A stretch of 64,000 nucleotides of DNA from Gonium pectorale (taxonomy: Eukaryota; Chlorophyta; Chlorophyceae; Chlamydomonadales; Volvocaceae), in the NCBI GenBank assembly GCA_001584585.1, contig LSYV01000012.1, forward strand, positions 437,858 to 501,857, read 5' to 3'. Below the pieces are notes generated by a model that had not been told where the DNA came from, did not search any database, and saw nothing but the letters and a program-made list of their open reading frames with translations. Shown in pieces: positions 11,001 through 22,100 of this stretch. The position numbers and the translations under genes were made by a program. How positions within the stretch are numbered: position 1 is the stretch's first letter; each line of letters starts with the position of its first letter.

Positions 11001-14000
11001 ACGGGGACCTCGGCCAAGCCGGGAACAGCGGGCGGCCGCAGCACGAGGCGCAAATGCCGCGGGCCCGCGTGCGCACCGGCCCGCGTGCCCCTGGCTTGGG
11101 CCTGCAACCGCTCAAACGCAGCTACAAACAAGCGCAGGGAAAACGAGTGGCTTGCATGGCGTCTCGCCCTGCTCTGAGCTGCGGAACGTGAGGCAGCTGA
11201 CTGGCCCCGTCCCGTTGTCCCTGGAGTCTTAGCCTGTCCCTGCAGCTGCCGGCTCGTGAGGCAGCTGACTGCCTCCACCCGCAGACACATCCGCCCAGCC
11301 GTGCCCTCACGCCACCCGCCCAACAACGCCCCCAGCCCGGCCCGCTAAGCTCCAGCCGCACCTTGAACAGGGGTCTCTCCTACAAAGGCGGGGGGGGAGG
11401 GAGGAACAGTTGTTGGTTCTGAGGTAAAAGATCGCAGGCAGGGTCAGAGCTCGGTGCGGACTGCCCCAGGGCAGCGCCCAACGCCATGTGCTCCGCGTCG
11501 CAGCCCGTCCGAGCCCATTAACCCACCCGGTAGCGGCTCCCAGGCCCGCATACCCACCCGCTCACCCCCACACCACCTAACCGACCCCGCCGAGGCTTGA
11601 CCTCGCCCCTCTGTGCTCACCCGTGAATTGGAACTTGATCGCATCCAGGATCAGGTTCAGGTCCGACGTCCGATTCCCGCCACCCACAATGAATACGATT
11701 TCCTGCGGGGTGAGGGTTGCAGCCATGGGCACAGGGCGCTGTAGTGCTGGCGCCAGCAACGGGAACGCAGCATACAGGTGATGGACCGTGGCGGAATATG
11801 CACCACCCGGGGCTGTACCCAACCTCCCCCCTTCCCGGCACCATCGCGGCGGTCAGCAGCAGCGGCGGAGGGTGGCCCCAGGTTTAAGACCCCAGGCCCG
11901 AGGCCCTAACCCGCTCCCGGCCGCTAGCGCCACACGTCTCCCTCTCGTGCGGTGCTGCAGCCTCCTTGTCTACACGAGCCCCAGTTTTGAGAACATACGG
12001 CAATACCATCGCTCCTTCCCAGTCACCCCTCACGTGCGTGGCCGCGTGCTCACCTGCCGAATGACCTGTTAATCGGAGGAGCGAGCGAGCGCCACGCATG
12101 CGCGGGTGGGGTCGGGCATAGTTGCGTCGAGGCGGACAGGAACAGGGCAGCAGCATCCATCAGTGTTCAGTCAGATCGGGAAGGGGCTACACTGGCTGGT
12201 GCACTTACTGCGGACACCAAGCCAACAGCCAGCACTCAGCACACAGCCCCACCACCCGCCTCACATTCTGGCCCGCAAGGATGCCGGACAGGTCCCAGCC
12301 CCGCCCCGTCCCGACCTAGGCGGCCCACCTCCAGCCAGCCCAGGAACTCTGAGATCACGAATGCCATGTTGAGCCGCGCGTAGTCGCGGTCGCGGGCGTT
12401 GCCCTTTTGGGCAAACTGGTACAGGAAGTTGGTCTTAATCTGCAGGGGCAGGGCGCAGTTGGCGGCCAGAGTAGCCGCATCATACGGTACCCCGCCTTAC
12501 GCAACGCGTGTAGCGGAGCGCAACCCAAGTGCAGCTCTAGGACCCCAGAGCACATCCCGGGTGCAGGGTGGTGCTGCCAGGTGGCGGGCGCGCCCGCTGG
12601 AGCACAGTGGGCTTGTGATGCGGCGGGCGCAACGTTCGGCTAGGTGCGAGCAGGACGGCGGCACGACGCACGGGAGGCGGGCGGCTTAGGCTCACCTGGT
12701 TTGCTAGTCGTGATTGCAAGTCAAACGCGGACTGTAGCAGCGGCTTTTTGTACTGCTTCATGAGCCTGGGCAGGTGTGGGCGGTGGGGAGCAGGGCACGA
12801 GGGCGGAATGAGCACGCTGGGTGGTGACATACAAGAAGCAGGGTGGGGTCTGTAAGGCTACCGATTGGAGAGGGCAAGGAGCAAGGCAGGGGCAGAGGCG
12901 GAGCGCCTGCCGGTAACACATGCGCAGGAGGCCGTGGTGCTGGGAAGCACGGCTACGGCGAAAGGTAGGACGCCCACGCTTGTTGGCAAGCCACACAGGA
13001 CGCCCAGGCCCCTCCCCTACACGTGCAACGTTTGCAGCTTACTCCTGCACGTTTTCGAAGCGCACCAGCCGCCGCTGCTTATCCTCCAGCTCTTTCTGCA
13101 TGGCCGAGACCGCGGGAATACAGTTCGCGTCATCATCATAGCGCTTGTTACACACGCACAGGACGACACCCTCGCCATCCTCATGTCCCAAGTGATCTTA
13201 ACGCCTTATCAAAGTGCTCCCCTTATGCGGTGCACGTGCACACCGGTATGTCCCAGACCCGCGGGCCCCACGGGACGCCCAACCGTTACCCCGGGTAAGT
13301 TCACCCAAGCGGCCCAGCCCACCTTGAACGCCTCGAAGCGTCGCTCCTGATTTGCAATTTCCTCCATGTGCTTCTTGTCCCGAAAATACGCCGCAGCAGC
13401 GTTTACAAGTGCAACTACGAAGCCGACCGAGCTGCACACAAAAAAAACAGGGCCGCCAACAGCGGTACTTATAAATGGTGTATGTTACTGTGACCCGTGC
13501 GCGCGACGAGCCCCGTGCCGACCCTTGACTACGACTCTTTGAGACTCGCACCTTGCCAACAAGGCGATGATGATTTGCCATTTGCTTCCACCACCAGTGT
13601 CTCCAATGATGGTACTGAACTATGCGCGTCGAAGAGCGTTTGGGTGTCAGGTAAGGCAAGGCCATCGCTTCCAGTCCAGCTGCGGGCTCACCACGCTGGT
13701 GTCACCTCCACCAGAACTTGACATAATTATTGGTTTAAGGTCTTAGGCTGCTAGATGCGGCACATTCGCAGTCGCTGGTTCGTTGGCGTATGCTTCGTGT
13801 TTAATTTGCATATGTAGGGCAGTTCTTAAGGTCACCCCGCGTCATAATGCACAACCAGCGCAGCCAGGAAGATTGGAGGCCGGCGCGAGGTACTGCAGTC
13901 AGGCGTGTACGACGTGGGTTCGTACTCACCCACCACAATCCCGGCCTGGCGCCGACAACCTCCAACCCTGCCTGCCCAAATCCTTAGCGACCTTGCCCCC

Positions 14001-14114
14001 CGCCTCCTGCTTCCTGAACTCCATGGCACACAGCTCTGCGCTCTGTAGATGAAACCCGCCGAAAATGCGGCCTCGTCTGGCCCACAAGTTCTGGAATTGC
14101 TGCCGAGTGCTCAT
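8061..14114 (-). CDS. Membrane-anchored coiled-coil protein, unknown function
   Basis: Thirteen exons give a phase-closed chain of 577 residues: 14114-13930, 13431-13323, 13095-13043, 12765-12696, 12439-12329, 11702-11621, 10925-10863, 10601-10417, 10175-9973, 9620-9513, 9196-8904, 8593-8378, 8116-8061. The first exon is the least certain. Residues about 62-77 (SVGFVVALVNAAAAYF) form one hydrophobic segment, followed by a charged helix to about residue 120 (KKHMEEIANQERRFEAF, KELEDKQRRLVRFENVQE) likely to be a coiled coil. The core DRDYARLNMAFVISEFLGW and GELRAIGEVMIVERTYDDD resembles a family of plant, algal and bacterial proteins of unknown function that I know only by pattern. The C-terminal exons are hydrophilic (PEDQDIFVRVAFPGFREDL). 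Topology suggests a short N-terminal anchor with the rest on one side of a membrane. No enzyme motif is visible, so I give no function. Confidence 0.7.
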
Positions 14115-16225
14115 AGTGGGTTTTGTGAGTGCTCACACGACACGCACGGAACCCACAAGCTTGCGTACAGATTGCGCCAGGGACATAGGCGAGAAACGCA
14201 TGGGATGTGCAGCGGAAGCCGCCTCTCCTGAGAATGCCGCCGCGTGCTCATTCCTGCGACACTCACCGAGCCCGCAAAGAAACGCACGGACTGTGCTAGG
14301 AGCTGATTGGGGAAACGCAAAGAACGTGTAGTGCTGCCATCTGCCCAATCTGACACATACGGCTGTTTTGAGCTGGGCGGTGTTTTTCGGCGTGTGTTGG
14401 AGCTGGCAGTTTGGGCAACCAACACATGAAGGGCTCGGCGCTCATTCATTTCTCCCTACCTTTAGGTCCGCATGCGGACCGGTATGATAACAGAGACTAC
14501 GGCACGGCCTAGCACGCACAACAATCCAAATCCTACCAAGGTGAGTTTGAAAATCCTTTCAAGCTGGTAAACTGGTCCGTTGGGGGTGGGAGGGACGCTG
14601 TCTCAAATGCTTGTTTTGCCTTATGCCATCCCACCCGCCCTACTGTGTGTATGACCGTCGAGGCGGGCTCTCTCGTCCTCTGCAGTTTATCATTTTGATG
14701 CTCCGGCGAGTGGACAGCTGGGCTTCACGTAAGATGTAAGATCTGTAAGATGTGCGCCCTAAGGAGGCTTTAGGGACCGAGCGGGTTGAGGCAAAAGGGG
14801 CCGTTAGTGCAGGCATGCTTTGGTATGCATGTGTGGCTCTCCGAGCGCCATCCACCACATGCCACGCCCGACAACTACGGGGCCGGGATCAGGGACGTGG
14901 CCGACTACATGGGGGGCGCGCGGACGAGCGGAGCAAAGGGAGCCTTGTGCCTTGGCGGGCTCCCTCTTTCTATACAGGTTTCTCTTTTTTCCTTGTGCAC
15001 GGAGCACCCGGGACTACAAGGGCAGGCCGTAAGTGGTAAGCCTGGGGCCGGCTGAGCTACTGGCCTTTTGAACTTTCCCTTCCGCCTTCGGACCGGACCG
15101 CAAAAGGGTGTCGCGACTGCTTCGAGCGCAGACGGTACCTGACTCCATGTTTCTGTCGTCCATTCCAGGTCTGTATTACGCCAATCAGCGGTTCGGGGGT
15201 GCGGGCTGGGCGCCCCGCAAATGGTAACCGCTGGCCGCCGAATGCCGCCGATGGACTGGTCAACTCGTCGACCGCTCGCCGGACCCTCGCCCCCTCTACT
15301 TATAGCCAGGTAACTATTCTGGTGACACACCGGGAGGGCCCGTCTGCTCGTATACCTCGCCCGCCATGCCTTGTACTCGGCGCCCTGCTGGAAACATCAC
15401 ACCCTCGGGTGTGTATGTCCGTAGAGGCTGCCTTCCCCGTTTCTGGTTCTCCTTTTCCATGAGGAAGGGCTCACTACCGGCTCTCGTTGGGCTGTTCGAC
15501 TGGTCCACGTAAATTGGTTCCCAATTCCCCCGATACGTCCTATGACGGTTGGCATGGTGGGCATGATGGGCCGCTACGTGCGCCCCATACATGCTCGCGA
15601 GATAAGCGCGCACACTGAAGTTCGGCCAAAAGGCCTCTGTAAATTGGTCGGCCCCTACCTGCGCGAGCCGTGCCATTCGTGTCAGCGGATCGAGGCTTTG
15701 AGTTACCCACCACTTGCACAGATGGCCCGATAACTTTCGCACCTGGCGCAAGGTGCCTGTGGCGCCTGCAGTACCGGTAATGGCACAATAAGTTGACTGT
15801 GGGGTCCTTTTACGCCGTTGCGCCTGACCCGACCCATTGCCTCCATGACCTTCTGCGGTGGTGGATGGTATACCCCGCACAGGGCAGCTCGCCTGGCGTG
15901 AGGGCTTCGTAGGGGCATGCGGGCGCCGGAACCCCCTGCGGAGGCGGTGCGGGGACCGGAAAGCCCTACACGCCTGGCGTGCGCATGCAGTGCTCTTGCC
16001 TTGGGGGTCATTGTGTAACACCGTGAGCAGGTTACAGCCGTCGACCGCTGGCCACCCCGACGGTTTCTGGCTCCGCTCCTTCGTTCCTTCGCCCTCACTC
16101 CAGGTCTGTAGTTACGGCCGGGTGGGCGGGCTGGGCGCGCGGCCGGTCTGGTAACCGCTGAGAGCCGTCGGGCCGGTGGCCATGACGACAATACTGCCCT
16201 GGCAACTAGCAGCCCGACAGGTGTA
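14115..16225. other. Gene-poor, repeat-bearing stretch
   Basis: No exon chain is visible. Repeat scraps are present: 14642-14690 resembles the GTGTATG-CCGTAGAGGC family described at 15332, and 14958-14993 (CCCTCTTTCT and TTTCTCTTTTTTC) matches 56698-56733. A 235-codon minus-strand frame at 15314-16021 runs through the repeat and may be a decayed mobile-element frame. Confidence 0.5.
15332..15456 (-). mobile_element. Dispersed repeat family B, copy 1
   Basis: These 125 bp match 59312-59436 almost base for base (for example ACACCC here against ACGCCC there). A shorter copy is at 37337-37380. Read on the minus strand it is open and gives KRGRQPLRTYTPEGVMF and AGRRVQGMAGEVYEQTG, which suggests a piece of a retrotransposon frame. 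A relative of the same motif (CGGGTGTGTATGACCGTAGA) sits at about 17512-17545, directly against a LINE 3' end. The class of the parent element is not clear. Confidence 0.7.
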
Positions 16226-16415
16226 GTCCGACGGGGGGCGGGAGGAACGTCACCTGCCTTGCTTTGTACCCGCCCGCCCTACTGGAAACGTCGCGTCTTC
16301 GGGTGTTGAAAAGGAAAAAGCATACGACGAGCGTAAGCGCGAAAGTGATGGCGTCGGTGTAGGACCCAGCTCCCGAGGCAGTCGAAGGGGCGATGTCACT
16401 GCATGTTAGTTCGGC
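16226..16415. repeat. 190-bp block duplicated across the gap, left copy
   Basis: This block ends at the first N and is identical to 16847-17036, which begins at the first base after the gap. It includes a reverse-orientation copy of the 45-bp dispersed element at 16303-16350 (TGTTGAAAAGGAAAAAGC then ATACGACGAGCG). Confidence 0.95.
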
Positions 16416-16846
16416 NNNNNNNNNNNNNNNNNNNNNNNNNNNNNNNNNNNNNNNNNNNNNNNNNNNNNNNNNNNNNNNNNNNNNNNNNNNNNNNNNNNNN
16501 NNNNNNNNNNNNNNNNNNNNNNNNNNNNNNNNNNNNNNNNNNNNNNNNNNNNNNNNNNNNNNNNNNNNNNNNNNNNNNNNNNNNNNNNNNNNNNNNNNNN
16601 NNNNNNNNNNNNNNNNNNNNNNNNNNNNNNNNNNNNNNNNNNNNNNNNNNNNNNNNNNNNNNNNNNNNNNNNNNNNNNNNNNNNNNNNNNNNNNNNNNNN
16701 NNNNNNNNNNNNNNNNNNNNNNNNNNNNNNNNNNNNNNNNNNNNNNNNNNNNNNNNNNNNNNNNNNNNNNNNNNNNNNNNNNNNNNNNNNNNNNNNNNNN
16801 NNNNNNNNNNNNNNNNNNNNNNNNNNNNNNNNNNNNNNNNNNNNNN
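16416..16846. other. Assembly gap, 431 N
   Basis: This is a run of undetermined bases flanked on both sides by the identical 190-bp block. Open frames crossing it are artefacts. Confidence 0.99.
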
Positions 16847-17036
16847 GTCCGACGGGGGGCGGGAGGAACGTCACCTGCCTTGCTTTGTACCCGCCCGCCC
16901 TACTGGAAACGTCGCGTCTTCGGGTGTTGAAAAGGAAAAAGCATACGACGAGCGTAAGCGCGAAAGTGATGGCGTCGGTGTAGGACCCAGCTCCCGAGGC
17001 AGTCGAAGGGGCGATGTCACTGCATGTTAGTTCGGC
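16847..17036. repeat. 190-bp block duplicated across the gap, right copy
   Basis: Identical to 16226-16415. The second reverse-orientation copy of the 45-bp element is at 16924-16970. Beyond 17036 the sequence continues as the larger element shared with 52921-53218. Confidence 0.95.
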
Positions 17037-17220
17037 GGCGACCACCACCGTAGCCCCCGATGCGGCCCAGAATTCTCTCTGGGGTGACCCTATGCAATGC
17101 CGTGATGGGATGCGCTTAGTCTAATCTACGTGCGTCGCATGCGGGCTGGTGCATGTCTCCCGGCTCCCCGCCCACCCAGCCCCCCGACCCGCTGACTACC
17201 GTTGTCTCACCTAAGAGCAC
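16924..17220 (-). mobile_element. ~297-bp dispersed element, inverted partner of 52921-53218
   Basis: The reverse complement of this stretch matches 52921-53218 along its length with scattered mismatches. Shared landmarks are GGTCACCCCAGAGAGAATTC, CATGCGACGCACGTAG, GTAGTCAGCGGGTCGGGGGG and the terminal 45-bp element. It carries no coding capacity that I can see. It could be a MITE, a SINE or the 3' end of a longer element; no inverted ends or target duplication were found. Confidence 0.75.
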
Positions 17221-17544
17221 CGGAAAAGCAAGCCGCGCCAGGCGGAGCGGCGGAAAAGGGAGGGGGAGGGGCACAGCGAGGAATGTCAGAGCGGAGTTCT
17301 GAGACGTAGCGCAAGTGCGACGAATGACAGAGCAAGACCCCGTGACCTAAAACGAGCCACGGTGGTGGTGCCGAAAGGGGCCGTTAGGGCGCGCGAGGGA
17401 CCGAAAAGGGTGCATGGGGCGGTACGGCAGTACGGCGGTGCTTGGTCGTGGGAGTGCGGGAATGTGTGACGCCGTGAGCTGGCCCGCGTAGGGCTCCCCG
17501 CAACCCCGTCTTCGGGTGTGTATGACCGTAGAGGCGGGCTCCTT
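17221..17544. other. No gene; repeat scraps
   Basis: The stretch is GC-rich with G-runs. At 17512-17544 a variant of repeat family B (CTTCGGGTGTGTATGACCG) abuts the LINE relic that follows. Nothing else is supported. Confidence 0.5.
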
Positions 17545-17840
17545 TTTTACAGGTTACACGCCCGTCAAAGCCGGGGGGGCCATGGACGAAATGCGAGCGG
17601 TGGGGTGGGGTAAAGGGTCAGGATTGCAGTCTCGACCCCGCTTCAGCGCCTGGCGCCGAAGTAAGGCGTGCCTACAAATAGGCTGCCACCTCAGCAGGTG
17701 GGGCCTCCTTCATAATCGCAATCATGTCGCGGCGCTTGAACTGCAAAGGTGCTCATAGCACGGGCACTAACAAAACACATGCAGCTCGTCCTCCATCGCC
17801 GTGGCATCACCACACACCTTGCATGTCCGCCTGCACCTAG
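17545..17840 (-). mobile_element. LINE relic, 3' end
   Basis: 17546-17757 parallels 44687-44930, including GTCAAAGCCGGGGGGGCCAT, CCCCGCTTCAGCGCCTG and GGGGCCTCCTTCATAAT. Read on the minus strand it encodes a decayed CKVCGDATAMEDELHVFC, a Cys/His motif like that near the C terminus of non-LTR retrotransposon reverse transcriptases, followed at once by a stop. The element ends in GTGTAACCTGTAAAAAAAGG on the minus strand, a TGTAA-bearing tail with an A run. It is 5' truncated and has lost the frame. Confidence 0.75.
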
Positions 17841-19176
17841 CCCGCCCGTCGGGGCGGTTGGCTTCCGTCTCCCAGCATCCCAGAGCAGCGATTGGCAGTC
17901 CGTTATCCAGCAAGTCCACTTTGGTATTACGAGCTCTCTTGCACGACCAAGTTCCCTTACAGGGATGCGGCTGCAGCCACTGTGTAAGACGGGGAACGGC
18001 TTAGGGAACGGCTTAGCTGCGTATGACACAGGAGCGTCTTACACTCCCCACCTCCAGGCGCGCACGCCCTCGGACGCAGGGTGTTACGGGGCACCTCCCA
18101 ATAAACCCGTAGGTTTTACCCTCCGGCCTCTTCGTAAGGCCAAGGCTTATCGCAACCCCTTATCAGTGAGGCCGTGCATGCATGTGTCCGTTTAGTTAAC
18201 AGGCCCTGCAAGCCGGTAGGCCGCACGCTCTACTCACCCCGCTGCATTGCTTTTGCGGTGCCCCTGACATGGAGCTGTTGGACCCAGACTGCAAGACCGG
18301 ATACGGGACCTAGCTCTCGGTGCGCTGGTCAGGTTGCGCAACCTGTTGATCCACGCAGATGCAGTAGTGTTCAGTCGCTCATTTACCTAGACCGTAGGCA
18401 CGGCCAAGGGCGATGCCAAGGGCAGGGGCAGTTGCGTGGGTCGCATATTGATGGCCTGATTGCAACTAGAGCAGCGTGGATCTCCCTATTGATGCCAGGC
18501 CAAGATGACTAAATTGAATGAAGGCATGGAAGTGGCGTCGCACTATGGTCACCGGAACTGCCCCTCACAGGAAGCTCTGTCTGTGACCGACCATGGTGCA
18601 CGTGGCACTGGGCAGGAACCAGGGCATGGCATGGCATCGCATTGCTCCGGCATTAAGTCGAGTGTCTCATACAATAACCTGCGTCACGTGCCTTGTATGA
18701 GAGTAATCTCTGCGCCAATACAGTAGAGGTGTAGCGCGAATATCATACTCGCATCCGCCGGATCGACAGTTAGCAACAGTTGGCAACAGCCGTCTCACAG
18801 AGCCATGCACACTCAGCACACGAGCTATCATAACTTCAAAATATGTATACATAAGCAATTGTAGTTGAGCATATAGTCTACGCTACGAACCTACAGTCGC
18901 CACAGCGTAGAAGCGGCAACAGCAAGAGGTTACAGTGCTTGCGTAGCCATTATTGTAACCTTTGCATGCAAGAGTTCTTGCCCTAAACGCTACCGGTATC
19001 CGGGAGCTGGCGGTCTGGACGCGCCGACCCATTAGCAATAGACCCTTCCAGTCATTAGTGCAACACTCCTGGATTGGATGCAGCCTCTAGGTTCCTGAAC
19101 CCACATCGCGGAGCCCATGCGCGCGGACATTCGCCACGTTCCGAGCGGGATCTGCCGCTTCCATAATTAATCAGAA
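17841..19176. other. Intergenic, no gene seen
   Basis: The stretch is AT-richer than its surroundings near 18700-19000. No exon chain, RNA gene or element end is supported. It contains whatever promoter serves the plus-strand gene starting at 19177, but I see no clear TATA box. Confidence 0.5.
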
Positions 19177-22100
19177 ATGTGGACGGAGAATGACCTTTTC
19201 CGTGAATGTGCCCGCAAGGCCGGCACCACGGCCTACAAGCAGGTGCGGGATTTGGTCTGCGAGCATGTCTACAGGCAAGTTGAAGTACCTCCCCCACCAA
19301 TGCAGACGCTAAGTGAGCATACCTACGCGGCGGTCTGGGGCAGCATACGCGCGTGGATATCGGCGCTGTTTGGCCAGGGCCGAGGGTGCAAATACCCGAC
19401 CTTCGCCACCATTACTTGGCAACATGTGGAGGGGCACCGCACCGACGGCAGACCCCAGCTCAAGCCGGTCTTCATCCTCTGCGACACCTACCTGCGGGAT
19501 CATGGGTTGGCCACGGGGCCGCACACCACACGGGCCAGTGCCACAGTTGGCATGGCGCTCGAGTCGTGCGAGGAATTCAGCCCGCTCAGAGTCGCGCTCA
19601 AGTAAGCCCGTGTTCACAGTTCACGAGAAGCAATCGATCCATGTGGTGAAGTCAGGAGCCTGCTTTGCCAAACGTGTTCGGGACGGCCAAGCCTTGTTCA
19701 CAGACGGCGAAGAGATGGCCACCCTTCCTAACGCCCCCTTAGGTACTCCTCTTCCCTGACCCGCGACGCCGTCTACAGCTGCGCCCGCCACATGCTACAA
19801 CACCTGGGCGAGGTGCGGCCGGGCCTCTGGCGCACTCACTGTAGTACAACACTGCCTCCGATTGGCCACACTTGGGTTTTGCCATGGGCAGCGGGCAGGG
19901 GGTGCCCTGGGAGCTCTCCACGCTCCTCACGGTCAATATTGGGCATCCTTCGATATCCACTCCACAGGCTCAACCTGCTCGGGTGGCACAACCTGCTCGG
20001 GTGTCTGCCCATTGCAGTCTGGCCATACCTCAAGGCTCTTGTTTTCACCCTGTTTTCCCACACCGCATCCTCCACCATCTGACCGTACGCAGGTGCTACG
20101 GTCCGGCCGGCCGGTGTCGCTGGACCTTGGCGTCGGCACCCTCAGCGGCCGGGACCGCTGCGTCGACTTCAAGTTCAGGTCGGTGTACCTGACGCACTGG
20201 CAGCCGCCGGTGGCGGCGAGCGACGTCGCTGCCGGGCAACAGGCAGAAGCCACAGCAACGCCCGCGTTGGCGGTGGTGGCGACAACGCCACGGGTGGCGC
20301 CAGGGCTGCGCCCGCAGCCGGACGGCGACTGGCGGCCGCAGGATCCCGGCTCATCGGGTGCTGTCGGCACTTCTCCCCGTGACAGCGGCTATCACAAGGA
20401 GCCGGCAGCAAGCGGCGTGGCAAGGGGCAGGCCGCGATCGGGCCAAGCCGCCGCCGGCCGTGACGCGCCGCGAAGCCCAGGCCGCAGCGGCGGCGGCAGC
20501 GCCACCGCTGCCGCCGTCACCGCCAGGCTCGCACAACGCTCGCCTGGGAGGGGGCCGCTCCCAGGGCGCACGGACTCTGAACCGGTGTCGGCGGCTCCTG
20601 TGCCGCTGATGCCCTGCGACCGGCCGGCGTGGGGCCGCCGCGTTCCGCCTCCCTCCCAGGGGCCGCTCACGGCCCGGCTGCCCGCCCAGCCTCCGGGTTG
20701 GGCCCAATGCCTGGACTTGCGGCCTCAGTCGGCCGGATGGGAGGACCGACGCCCTGGGGCCGGCCCCAGCAACAGGCCGGCGGGGCACACGCCCCCGGAC
20801 GTGCCCCCATTACGCCTCAATGCTGCGGCGCTCCAGCGAAGCCCTCGCGCCGCATCGCCAGGCCGCGAGGACGTCGCCGACTCCACCGACGGCGCGCTGC
20901 CCTCCGCCAGGGCAATCTCCCTGGCTGTGAGGACGCCGCGGAAGCGGCCCGTCTCGCCCGTACCGCCGCCCGGCCCCGTGACGGCGCGGCACCGCCCGTC
21001 CCCGAGGGGAGAGGGCGAAAGCGTGCCGCCTCGCTCAGCCAGGTCCCACACACCGCGGGACTGTACGGTTGCACGGGCCGGCGGCCGGGGCACACGGGAG
21101 GAGGGCACGGCTGCGACACCGCAGGCAGGCAGCTCCGTTCCGCGCGCGCGAAGCGCGTCTACTGCAGCTCCGCCGGCGCTGGCGAGAGCGGTCTCGGCGC
21201 CCCGCAACGGTCGCTCCGAAGGCGCATCCAGAGGCCCAGTGCCGGCCGCCAATAGACAGGCGCATGGCGCTCCGGCGTCCGCAGAGCCGTGGAGCGACAA
21301 GCCGCGCCCGGCCTGGGGTGCGCACCGGCCGGCCGGAGGGCGGCAGCGAGCGGGGACGGCGGAGGCCAGGCGGACGGCCAGCGCGCCGAGGCTTCGCACC
21401 GGCGCGCCCGCGCATGCTCCTGCGCCCGTGGAGGGTGCAGCCCTTGCAGAGCCTGGCACTTTGGAGGAGCGGGCGGCGTACGCAGCGTCCAGGGACGACC
21501 AGCGGGATCGGGGCAACGCCGTGACCGCAGCGACTGGGCGGGAGATGCTGTGGAGTCCCGACAGCAGCCTCAAGGCCGCTGCCCATGTTGCTGCACGTGC
21601 GCGCGCCGGCGGCGGCATGACACGCCCCGGGGCCGCCCACGCGGGCGCATGGCTCATGGCGGCGGCGCCGGCTTCGCACTGCGGTGGCGGCGCCGCGGCC
21701 GCGGCGCAGCACCCAACGATGCCCTGGAGGCCCAAATACGCGGCACAGGAGCAGGGGACGACAGAGCAAAGCGCGGTTGTGGCGCCGAGCCAGCTGCCGG
21801 CGGCGCAGCGGGAGGTGCGGAGGCCGCTCTTCGGCGAGCCGCACGCTTGCGGCTCGCCCCGGCACGAAGTGCCAGGTTGGCAAGGGGAGCACGCGGCTGC
21901 AGCCAGGCAGCCGTCCTCCAGCGGCGCGGGCCAGCGTAAGGTACCCGTGGACCGTGACGTTGGGCCGTCTGCACTGAGGCGCGACCAGCGGCCCAGTCCC
22001 GCCCAACCGGCGCACTCGGCAGGCGGGAGGGCGCCGCAGTTGCTCAAGCCGCTGAGCCCCTTGCTGCCCGCACTCCGCGAGCAGCACCACAACTGCCGTT

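Noticed and set aside
11362..11382. Short possible exon encoding RPLFKV-like residues
   Set aside because: Skipping it joins the exons at 11621 and 10925 perfectly in phase; including it breaks the frame.
16206..17048. Open frames of 175-280 codons across the N gap
   Set aside because: Most of their length is undetermined bases, and the flanks are the repeated block.
20725..22092. Long minus-strand open frame of 455 codons
   Set aside because: It is antisense to the low-complexity tail of the CCDC81-like gene. High GC removes stops on the opposite strand, and its composition shows no domain.
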